Part shown: positions 18,054 to 25,730 of the stretch, piece by piece
Layout: each line of letters begins with the position of its first letter
Position numbering within the stretch: position 1 is the stretch's first letter
Assembly: GCA_963205015.1 (NCBI GenBank)
Contig: CAUJKI010000540.1
Location: forward strand, 1 to 36,334
Length of the DNA: 36,334 bases
Reading direction: 5' to 3'
Source: Pseudomonadota bacterium
GTDB taxonomy: Bacteria; Pseudomonadota; Alphaproteobacteria; Rhizobiales; Hyphomicrobiaceae
Translations under genes and position numbers: made by a program
Notes under the pieces: generated by a model
Seen by the model: only the letters and a program-made list of their open reading frames with translations
Database searches by the model: none
What the model was told of the DNA's origin: nothing

Positions 18054-18755
18054 ATGGATCACAAGACAATTGCCCTACTGCTGGCGCAGACGGATCTTTT
18101 CCGCGATCTCGATGATGGCGACCGGCTGGCCGTCGTCGGCCGCATGCGGCGCGTTCAATTCGAAACGAACCAGATGATCTTCTCGCGCGGAGACCCCGGC
18201 CGGGAGATTTATCTTGTGCTCGATGGGCGCATTCGCCTGTCGGTGCTGTCGGCCGAGGGACGGGAGCTGTCGTTCGCGCACGCCGGGCCAGGCCAGCTCT
18301 TTGGCGAGATCGCGACGCTCGACGGCGGTGAGCGGACCGCGGGTGCGACGGCGATCGGTCCTGTCAGCGCCATGAGCCTTCCCCAGAAGGCACTCATCGA
18401 GTTGATCGAGAACCACCCCAAGGTGGCCAAGGCGGCCATCCGTTTCCTCTGCCAGCGTCTCAGGGATACGGACCATAAGCTCGAGGCCATCGCGCTGCAT
18501 CGCATCGAGGTACGCCTCGCGCGGCTCATGCTTTCCGCGATCAAGCTGCAGGGCGCGGTGCCGAAGAACGGCGAAGTCAGGCTCGATCTCGGGCTTTCGC
18601 AGAGTGAGGTGGGGCTCCTGATCGGCGCGAGCCGGCCGAAGGTCAATCTGGCGCTCACGGCACTCGAGGACATGGGCGCGATCACGAGATCGGGCGCCGC
18701 CTACGTCTGCGACATCGAGGTCCTCGGCTCCGTGGCGGATATGGATACGGCCTGA
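18054..18755 (+). CDS. Crp/Fnr family transcriptional regulator
   Basis: cNMP-binding domain (FGEIATLDGGERTAGATA) and C-terminal HTH (LGLSQSEVGLLIGASRPKVNLALTALEDMGAI). Confidence 0.93.
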   Translation: MDHKTIALLLAQTDLFRDLDDGDRLAVVGRMRRVQFETNQMIFSRGDPGREIYLVLDGRIRLSVLSAEGRELSFAHAGPGQLFGEIATLDGGERTAGATAIGPVSAMSLPQKALIELIENHPKVAKAAIRFLCQRLRDTDHKLEAIALHRIEVRLARLMLSAIKLQGAVPKNGEVRLDLGLSQSEVGLLIGASRPKVNLALTALEDMGAITRSGAAYVCDIEVLGSVADMDTA

Positions 18756-18867
18756 GAAACGCGCTCCTCATTATTGCCCGCGCATTTCCCCGCTTCCTCC
18801 AATGAATGCCTGAATTGATCGGATTTCTGCTTCTAGGCGGCTCTTTTCGGGCTTCCGCAGGCGTCGC

Positions 18868-18885
18868 TTGTTCCAGGCGGAACAG
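18868..18885 (+). promoter_or_regulatory. Palindromic operator D (TTGTTCCAGGCGGAACAG)
   Basis: One of six; upstream of the esterase gene; TACGGT at 18906, 29.5 nt from its centre. Confidence 0.75.
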
Positions 18886-18944
18886 CGCCTGAGCGGTCCG
18901 TTGCCTACGGTTCGAGCATCGTCACTCGAGCCGGGGTTGAGCAC

Positions 18945-19805
18945 ATGACCTTCGAGAACCAGGGCTACTATGTCGCCGGCGGCCGTACCGGTGTGCTGCT
19001 GATGCACGGCCTGTGCGGCACGCCGACCGAGATGCGCTTCGTGGCAAACGGCCTGGCGCGGACGGGATGCACCGTCTACTGCCCCATGCTTGCAGGCCAT
19101 GGCGGCACGGAAGCGGACATCAAGTCCACCACCTGGCAGGACTGGTACGGGAGCGCGGAGCGAGCCCTCGACCGCCTGTGCAAGGAGTGCGACACCGTCA
19201 TCGTCGGCGGCCTTTCCACGGGCGCCGTGCTCGCCCTGCTGCTCGCCGCGCGCCGCCCCGCCGATGTGCAGGGCACGGCCCTGCTGGCGCCGACGCTCTG
19301 GCTCAACGGCTGGCTCATTCCCTGGTATGCGCGGCTTTTCCGCCTCGTTTTCAGCACGCGCGTTGCCAACCTGATCGGCTTTCCCGATCTCCATCCGCAC
19401 GGCATCAAGGACGAGCGCATCCGCGAGTTCATTCGCAATGCGCTCTTCAGCGGCGATGGCTCCGTGGCCGGCCTGCCGTCCACGCCGGGCGGCGCAGTCC
19501 TGGAGCACCGGCGTCTGGTCCAGGCCACGTGCGCCGAGCTCGGCCGTATCGAGCAGCCGACCCTGATCATTCACCCGCGCGAGGACGACTACGCCGACCT
19601 CGACAACGCCTGGTACCTCCAGCGCCGACTCAAGGGCTTGGTCGACATGGTGGTGCTCGATGACAGCTATCACATCGTCACGGTCGATCGTCAGCGCCAC
19701 GTGGTCGTCGAGCGGATTGCCGCGTTCGTGGGGGCCGTTGCGGCCCGCTTGAGCGGCAAGGCGGGCTCCGCCCGCAACGGCGCGACGGCACGTGCAGCGG
19801 CCTGA
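18945..19805 (+). CDS. Alpha/beta hydrolase, carboxylesterase/monoacylglycerol-lipase-like
   Basis: VLLMHGLCGTPTEMRFVANGLA, nucleophile elbow GLSTG, HPREDDYAD and DDSYHIVTVD complete a Ser-Asp-His triad like Est30/YvaK. Confidence 0.88.
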   Translation: MTFENQGYYVAGGRTGVLLMHGLCGTPTEMRFVANGLARTGCTVYCPMLAGHGGTEADIKSTTWQDWYGSAERALDRLCKECDTVIVGGLSTGAVLALLLAARRPADVQGTALLAPTLWLNGWLIPWYARLFRLVFSTRVANLIGFPDLHPHGIKDERIREFIRNALFSGDGSVAGLPSTPGGAVLEHRRLVQATCAELGRIEQPTLIIHPREDDYADLDNAWYLQRRLKGLVDMVVLDDSYHIVTVDRQRHVVVERIAAFVGAVAARLSGKAGSARNGATARAAA

Positions 19806-19830
19806 TCGGCGGATGCGAAAAACTTCGCGC

Positions 19831-19848
19831 CTGTACCCCGCGGAACAG
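19831..19848 (+). promoter_or_regulatory. Palindromic operator E (CTGTACCCCGCGGAACAG)
   Basis: One of six; upstream of the secreted protein and DevC-DevA genes; CACAAT at 19869, 29.5 nt from its centre. Confidence 0.72.
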
Positions 19849-19905
19849 CGCCCCCGCCGCACCTCCCACACAATGCTTACACCTCGAACACGAAAGGAAC
19901 GCCCA

Positions 19906-20553
19906 ATGACCAAGCTTCCCATCGCCCTCGCCACCCTGGCCATTGCTGCTGCTTCGTCCATCACGCTCACCACCGAAGCCGATGCTCGCGGAGGACATCG
20001 CGGACACTTCCGCTTCCATCACATCCACGTCGGTCCCCCCATCTATCGTTATGAGGAGCCGGAGCGCGTCTATCGCAAGCCGAAGGTCGTGAAGCCGGTT
20101 GCGGCTCCCGCCCCCGCTCCCGTCGTCAAGTTCGCGGATGGCGAAGGACGCATGTTCGATCGTGCCAGCAAGACGTGGTTCGACGGCGCCGGCGTCTGCT
20201 GGAAGGGCGAGAAGACGTTCGCTTACCGCAGCGGTTCCTGGTTCTACGGCGATGCGCGCTGGGTGCAGACGAGCACCGGTTGGGGCGTCTCCTCGGGTGA
20301 TCTCCCCGAGCAGGTCGACTGCAGCGCGGTCAAGGCGTTCGTCGGCAAGATCAAGGCGGTGAGCACCGCTGCGGAAGAATCCGCGAACGTGGAGCCAAAG
20401 CCCTCCGCAGCCAAGCAGGCGTCGCCGGTCCGCACCGTTGACCCGGCGCCCGCCATCGTCGCGCCGAAGGCGCCTGAAGCCACGGCCAACGCGAGCGACT
20501 GCAAGAAGTATCTCCCGAGCCTCGGAGAGACCGTCTCCGTTCCCTGCACCTAG
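19906..20553 (+). CDS. Secreted hypothetical protein with signal peptide
   Basis: MTKLPIALATLAIAAASSITLTTEADARGGHRGH...; central Trp/aromatic-rich FDRASKTWFDGAGVCWKGEKTFAYRSGSWFYGDARWVQTSTGWGV; Lys/Pro/Ala-rich C-terminal region. Confidence 0.72.
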   Translation: MTKLPIALATLAIAAASSITLTTEADARGGHRGHFRFHHIHVGPPIYRYEEPERVYRKPKVVKPVAAPAPAPVVKFADGEGRMFDRASKTWFDGAGVCWKGEKTFAYRSGSWFYGDARWVQTSTGWGVSSGDLPEQVDCSAVKAFVGKIKAVSTAAEESANVEPKPSAAKQASPVRTVDPAPAIVAPKAPEATANASDCKKYLPSLGETVSVPCT

Positions 20554-20603
20554 TAGGCGGCTTGCCCGCTCGAAGGCCCAACGACACGCCTGGGAGACCT
20601 ACG

Positions 20604-21812
20604 ATGCATACGACGGCTGAAGCCACTTCCATCGCCATGCCGGGCCGACCGATGCCGGCCCGCAAGGGGGCGATGCGCCTCCCGATGGTCCCGAAGCTCG
20701 CCTATCGCAATCTCTTTCATGACCGCCTCGGGCTGATTGTGACGGTGGTCGGCATCGTCTTCTCGGTCGTCCTGGTGGCGGTCCAGTTCGGGCTGTACCT
20801 CGGCTCGGAGAACCGCATCGCCGCCATGTTCGATCATGCCGAAGGCGATCTCTGGGTCGTGCCGCTCGGCACGAAGAGCTTCGACGATCCCGCCATGCTC
20901 TCCGGACGCGAGCGCCACAATATCCTCTCAATGCGTGGCGTCGCGAACGTGCAGGAGCTGGCCGTCGGCTTCGTCAACTGGCGCAAACCGAAGGGAGGCT
21001 CGACAGCGGCGCTGCTGGTCGGCTCGGAGATCAGGCAAGGCTCGGCATTGCCGTGGAGCGTGATCGAAGGCAGCGCCAACGCGCTCGCCGCGCCGTCGGC
21101 CGTCGCTGTCGATAGCACGTATTTCCAGGAGCTCGGCATCGCGCGCATGGGCGATCGCGCCGAGATCAATAATATGGACGTCACCGTGCAAGCCGTGACC
21201 AAGGGCATCCGCTCGTTCACGACGCTGCCGTATGTCTTCACCACTCTTTCGACCGCGCGCACGCTGCTCGGCGCATCTGCAGACCAGTCGTCCTACACGC
21301 TCGTCTCGGTTGCGCCAGGCACCTCGGTCGAGGATCTCCGTGCCGCGCTTACGAAGCGCCTGCCGGATACCGAGATCCTGACGCACGCCGAGTTCCGCAA
21401 GCGCAGCCTCGACTACTGGCTGTTCGAGACGGGGGCGGGTGCGGCGCTGATCGCAGGCGCACTGCTCGGTATCATCGTCGGCATGGTGATCGTTGCGCAG
21501 ACGCTCTACGCGAGCACGAAGGATCACCTCAATGAATTCGCGACGCTGCGCGCGCTCGGGGCCTCGGCGAGCTACATCAACAAGGTCATTCTGATCCAGG
21601 CCATTCTCAGTGCAGTGATCGGCTACGTCCTCGGCATGGTTCTGAACCTCATTGTCATCTGGGCCGTGGAAGACTCGACGCTCCTGATCGTCATGACACC
21701 GCGTCTGGCGCTCATGCTGCTCGCCCTGACGGTCGGCATGTGTGTGCTCGCGGCCCTCTGCGCCATCTTCAAAGTCATCCGCATCGATCCGGCCGTGGTG
21801 TTCAGCCGCTGA
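20604..21812 (+). CDS. ABC exporter permease, DevC/FtsX-like
   Basis: LAYRNLFHDRLGLIVTVVGIVFSVVLVAVQFGLYLGSENRIAAMFDHAEGDLWVV...; FtsX-type C-terminal TMs TLYASTKDHLNEFATLRALGAS. Confidence 0.9.
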   Translation: MHTTAEATSIAMPGRPMPARKGAMRLPMVPKLAYRNLFHDRLGLIVTVVGIVFSVVLVAVQFGLYLGSENRIAAMFDHAEGDLWVVPLGTKSFDDPAMLSGRERHNILSMRGVANVQELAVGFVNWRKPKGGSTAALLVGSEIRQGSALPWSVIEGSANALAAPSAVAVDSTYFQELGIARMGDRAEINNMDVTVQAVTKGIRSFTTLPYVFTTLSTARTLLGASADQSSYTLVSVAPGTSVEDLRAALTKRLPDTEILTHAEFRKRSLDYWLFETGAGAALIAGALLGIIVGMVIVAQTLYASTKDHLNEFATLRALGASASYINKVILIQAILSAVIGYVLGMVLNLIVIWAVEDSTLLIVMTPRLALMLLALTVGMCVLAALCAIFKVIRIDPAVVFSR

Positions 21813-21836
21813 CCGCCTTCACTTGGAGAGACGACC

Positions 21837-22568
21837 ATGACGAACTTCATGCTCGAAGCGCGCGACATCACGAAGGTCTACCGCTCGGAAGCCGGTGACA
21901 TCATGCCCCTCAAGGGCGTCAGCGTTGAGCTGGCCGCCGGCGAGCTCACCCTGCTCATGGGCCCGTCCGGCAGCGGCAAGACCACGCTGCTCTCCATCCT
22001 CGGCTGCATCCTCTCGCCGACGAGCGGCAGCCTTCAGATTGCTGGCCACGCGACGGCAGGTCTCAGTGCCGAGGGCATGGCCGGTCTCCGCCGCCGTCAT
22101 GTCGGGTTCGTGTTCCAGTCCTACAACCTCGTGCCGACGCTGACGGCGCTCGAGAACGTCATGCTCGCGCTCGACTTGAGGGGGGCTTCGCGGGCCGAAG
22201 CGCCGGATCTCGCCTGGGAAGCCCTGAGCGCTGTCAGGCTCTCGCATCGCGCGCATGTCATGCCGAGCAAGCTCTCCGGCGGCGAGAAGCAGCGCGTGTC
22301 GATCGCGCGCGCACTGGCCGGCGCGCCGTCAGTGATTCTCGCCGACGAGCCGACAGCGGCGCTCGACAGCGAGAATGGTCAGGCCGTCATGGCGCTGCTT
22401 GCCGAGGTGGCGCGGGACACGCGCCGCGCGGTCCTCGTCGTCACGCACGATCATCGCACGCTCAAGTACGGCGATCGTATGATCCGCATCGAGGATGGCC
22501 GCATCGCAAGCCGCGCCCGTCGCCGCAGTGCGACGGTTGCCGACGTCGAGCTCGCCCCTGCTGCGTAA
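21837..22568 (+). CDS. ABC exporter ATP-binding protein, DevA/LolD-like
   Basis: Walker A GPSGSGKTT, signature LSGGEKQRVSIARAL, Walker B VILADEPTAALD. Confidence 0.95.
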   Translation: MTNFMLEARDITKVYRSEAGDIMPLKGVSVELAAGELTLLMGPSGSGKTTLLSILGCILSPTSGSLQIAGHATAGLSAEGMAGLRRRHVGFVFQSYNLVPTLTALENVMLALDLRGASRAEAPDLAWEALSAVRLSHRAHVMPSKLSGGEKQRVSIARALAGAPSVILADEPTAALDSENGQAVMALLAEVARDTRRAVLVVTHDHRTLKYGDRMIRIEDGRIASRARRRSATVADVELAPAA

Positions 22569-22579
22569 TTTTCGCGATC

Positions 22580-22597
22580 CTGTTTCCGGCGGAACAG
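22580..22597 (+). promoter_or_regulatory. Palindromic operator F (CTGTTTCCGGCGGAACAG)
   Basis: One of six; upstream of the DUF2147 gene; CATACT at 22618, 29.5 nt from its centre. Confidence 0.75.
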
Positions 22598-22694
22598 CGC
22601 CGCACTGCCCCAATCAACATACTGCCCCCTGCGCCGACCTGAAGAACGGGTCGGGCAACACCAGGACCCAACGGACAAGCCAAAGGAGAGTGTC

Positions 22695-23114
22695 ATGATC
22701 GTTTCCGTCAAGCGCATGGCCCGTGCTGCCGCCCTCTTCGCCGCGAGCATAGCCACGACGACGCCGTCTGCTGCCAACGAGGCGACCGGCCTCTGGTTCG
22801 ACCACACCGGCCGCGGCGCTGTCGAGATCACCAACTGCGGCGACGCACTTTGCGGCCGCATCATCTGGCTCAAGGACACAGCCAACAACAAGACCTGTGG
22901 CAAGCAGGTGATCGGCAACGTAAAGGCTGTTGGCGCCGGCAAATGGGACAAGGGTTGGATCTATGATCCGGAGGACGATGCGCGCTACAGCGTCGAGATC
23001 ACCCCTTTCGGGGGCGACCGGCTGAAGGTCATGGGCTATATGGGAAGCAAGATGCTCAGCGAAACCATGACGTGGCGGCGGGCGCCGGCCGATCTCAAGC
23101 GTTGCAATGCCTGA
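22695..23114 (+). CDS. DUF2147 domain-containing secreted protein
   Basis: GLWFDHTGRGAVEITNCGDALCGRIIWLKD...GWIYDPEDDARYSVEITPFGGDRLKVMGYMG is typical of DUF2147; N-terminal signal peptide. Confidence 0.87.
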   Translation: MIVSVKRMARAAALFAASIATTTPSAANEATGLWFDHTGRGAVEITNCGDALCGRIIWLKDTANNKTCGKQVIGNVKAVGAGKWDKGWIYDPEDDARYSVEITPFGGDRLKVMGYMGSKMLSETMTWRRAPADLKRCNA

Positions 23115-23127
23115 TTCGAAGCCATTG

Positions 23128-23172
23128 GCGCCCCGTCCCTGCATGTCGCGCAGGGCGGGGCGCAATCGTGTT
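23128..23172 (+). terminator. Putative rho-independent terminator after the DUF2147 gene
   Basis: GCGCCCCGTCCCTGC-atgtc-GCGCAGGGCGGGGCGC, near-perfect stem, then aatcgtgttt. Confidence 0.55.
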
Positions 23173-23395
23173 TGAGTGCCACGGCTGCGCTTGCTTATTG
23201 CATGAATCAATCTCTCAGGCGACGCACGGGTCATGCCGCGCTACAACCTGCGGCCGTACAGTTACCCGAGCTTCAATGACCACTTTCGCGTGACCGCATC
23301 CCGCATCCGCGCGTGCGCTCTTCCATCACGGGCAATCCCGTTCTACTCCATCGGTGGAACGCGGCGGTCCACGATGCCCTATGGAGCGGATACCC

Positions 23396-24790
23396 ATGGT
23401 GAGCCCGAGCGATGCCCTGGCCGATATCTGGCGGACAATCGGCGGCGAGAGCGCCGCGCTCGCGCGTGTGAGCCTGACCGGCGCGGAGCCCGCTCTGCCT
23501 TCCTCCTTCAGGACCGGAACGATCGCCCAGGCGACGATCGCGGCTTCGGCGTTGGCAGCGAGCGAGGTCGATCGTGTGCGCAATGGCCGCGCTCAGAAGG
23601 TGTCGGTCGATATGCGCCACGCCGCCGCCGAGTTCGTCGCCGAGCGGCTGTACACGATCGACGGAAAGCCGCCGCCTCCGGCATGGGATAAGATTGCCGG
23701 AACCTACCAGACGGGCGACGGACGCTGGGTGCGCCTGCATACGAACTTCCCGCACCATCGCGACGGCATTCTCGACATGCTGCGCATTCCCTACGATCGC
23801 GATCAGGTCGCCGCGGCGCTCAAAGGCTGGACCGGCCAGGACTACGAGGACGAGGTCGCACGGCGCGGTCTCGTCGGCACCATGATGCGCAGCCCCGCCG
23901 AGTGGGCGGCGCATCCTCAGGGCCAGGCGATTGCGGGCCTTCCCCTCATGGAGATCGTGAAGATTGCGGATGCGCCACCGCAGGCCGTGCCGCCGGGGGC
24001 GCGGCCCCTTTCGGGTATCCGCGTGCTCGATCTGACGCGCGTGCTTGCGGGGCCGGTGTGCGGCCGTACGCTCGCAGCGCACGGTGCGGACGTCTTGCGC
24101 GTGACAGGGCCGCATTTGCCCGACATTCCCGGTCTCGATGTCGATACGGGCCGCGGCAAACTCTCGGCGCACATCGATCTCAGGAGTGGGGAAGGCAAGG
24201 TCGCGCTTTCGGCGCTGATCGAGACGGCCGACATCTTCGTGCAAGGTTACCGGCCGGGCGGCATCACTGAGCGAGGCTTCTCTCCCGAGCACGTCGCGAG
24301 GCTGCGTCCCGGCATCGTCTACGTTTCACTTTGCGCCTGGGGCCATGTGGGGCCGTGGGCGCAGCGGCGCGGCTTCGACTCGCTCGTGCAGACGGCGACC
24401 GGCATCAATCGCGCCGAGGCCGAGGTCGCGGGCGTCGATCGGCCGGTCGAGCTTCCCTGCCAGGCACTCGATCACGGCGCCGGATACCTCATGGCGGCCG
24501 GCGCTATGGTGGCGCTCAAGAGACGGGCGGAGATGGGCGGCTCGTGGCTCGTGCGCGTGTCACTTGCGCAGGTCGGGCACTGGCTGTCAGGCCTTGGCCG
24601 AACGCCCGACGGGCACAAGGCGGCGAAGATCAATCGCGCCGCCGTGCAGGACCTGTTGGTGGACCTGCCGAGTGCATTCGGCGCCATGTCGGCGCTGAGC
24701 CACGCCGGTCGGCTCTCCGAGACGCCGCCGTACTGGGATCGCCCGTCCGTCGCGCTCGGCACGCATGCGGCGGCATGGCCGCTGGCCTGA
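23396..24790 (+). CDS. CaiB/BaiF (family III) CoA-transferase family protein
   Basis: PLSGIRVLDLTRVLAGPVCGRTLAAHGADVLRV...DIFVQGYRPGGITERGFSPEHVARLRPGIVYVSLCAWGHVGPWAQRRGFDSLVQTATGI. Confidence 0.88.
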   Translation: MVSPSDALADIWRTIGGESAALARVSLTGAEPALPSSFRTGTIAQATIAASALAASEVDRVRNGRAQKVSVDMRHAAAEFVAERLYTIDGKPPPPAWDKIAGTYQTGDGRWVRLHTNFPHHRDGILDMLRIPYDRDQVAAALKGWTGQDYEDEVARRGLVGTMMRSPAEWAAHPQGQAIAGLPLMEIVKIADAPPQAVPPGARPLSGIRVLDLTRVLAGPVCGRTLAAHGADVLRVTGPHLPDIPGLDVDTGRGKLSAHIDLRSGEGKVALSALIETADIFVQGYRPGGITERGFSPEHVARLRPGIVYVSLCAWGHVGPWAQRRGFDSLVQTATGINRAEAEVAGVDRPVELPCQALDHGAGYLMAAGAMVALKRRAEMGGSWLVRVSLAQVGHWLSGLGRTPDGHKAAKINRAAVQDLLVDLPSAFGAMSALSHAGRLSETPPYWDRPSVALGTHAAAWPLA

Positions 24791-24869
24791 GGGAACCTAT
24801 TGCGCTTGAGTGAGCTTCGCGGGACAAGGGCGGCAAGTTCGGTCTGCTGAAAGAATGGAGCACAAGATC

Positions 24870-25649
24870 ATGAGCTTGAAAGGCCGGAATGCAATCGTTA
24901 CGGGCTCGACGTCCGGAATTGGTCTCGCCATGGCGACGGCGCTGGCGAAGGCGGGTGCGAACGTCATGATCAACGGTCTCGGCAGCGAAGCGGAGATCGC
25001 CGAGGCGACGAAGGAAGTGGCGGCGGCGGGCACGCGTGTCCTCTATGATCCCGCCAACATGCTCCGCCACAATCAGATTGCCGAGATGATCGAGCGCTGC
25101 GAGAGGGATCTCGGCTCGGTCGACATCCTCGTCAACAATGCCGGCATCCAGCACGTGGCGCCAGTCGAGGAATTCCCGATCGAGAAGTGGGACGCGATCA
25201 TTGCGATCAACCTCACCTCGGCCTTTCACACGACGCGCGCCGCCGTGCCCGGCATGAAGAAGCGCAACTGGGGGCGCATCATCAATCTCGCTTCAGCGCA
25301 CTCCCTCGTTGCCTCTCCATTCAAGTCGGCCTACGTCTCGGCGAAGCACGGCCTCGCCGGATTCACGAAGACCGTCGCGCTGGAGCTGGCGCAGACGGGC
25401 ATCACGGCCAATGCGATATCGCCGGGTTTCGTGAAGACGCCGCTCGTTGCCAAGCAGATCCCCGACCTCGCGAAAAGCAAGGGCATCACGGAAGCCCAGG
25501 CGCAGAAGGAGATCCTCGAAGCGCAGCCGACCGGTCGCTTTGTCGAGGCCGAGGAGATCGGTGCGCTGGCGGTGTTTCTCGCCAGCGACGCTGCGTCCTC
25601 CATCACCGGCGCCAACTTCTCGATCGACGGTGGCTGGACGGCGCGTTGA
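24870..25649 (+). CDS. 3-hydroxybutyrate dehydrogenase-like SDR
   Basis: MSLKGRNAIVTGSTSGIGLAMATALAKAGANVMINGLG...NNAGIQHVAPVEEFPIEKWDAIIAINL...SAYVSAKHGLAGFTKTVALE is characteristic of BdhA/HbdH. Confidence 0.87.
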   Translation: MSLKGRNAIVTGSTSGIGLAMATALAKAGANVMINGLGSEAEIAEATKEVAAAGTRVLYDPANMLRHNQIAEMIERCERDLGSVDILVNNAGIQHVAPVEEFPIEKWDAIIAINLTSAFHTTRAAVPGMKKRNWGRIINLASAHSLVASPFKSAYVSAKHGLAGFTKTVALELAQTGITANAISPGFVKTPLVAKQIPDLAKSKGITEAQAQKEILEAQPTGRFVEAEEIGALAVFLASDAASSITGANFSIDGGWTAR

Positions 25650-25674
25650 TCGAGTGCCGCGGGCTGCTCCGCCT

Positions 25675-25707
25675 TTCCCCTTCTCCCCGCTAGCGGGGAG
25701 AGGGGAT
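25675..25707. repeat. REP-like palindromic intergenic element (third copy, partial)
   Basis: ccccttctccccgctagcggggagaggggatg; core matches 9380-9408 and 9470-9498. Confidence 0.55.
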
Positions 25708-25730
25708 GATCAAGCCACTTCGCTCCCGCC

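Noticed and set aside
18771-19973. 400-aa ORF on the - strand
   Set aside because: Antisense to the esterase gene and across operators D and E; no domain.
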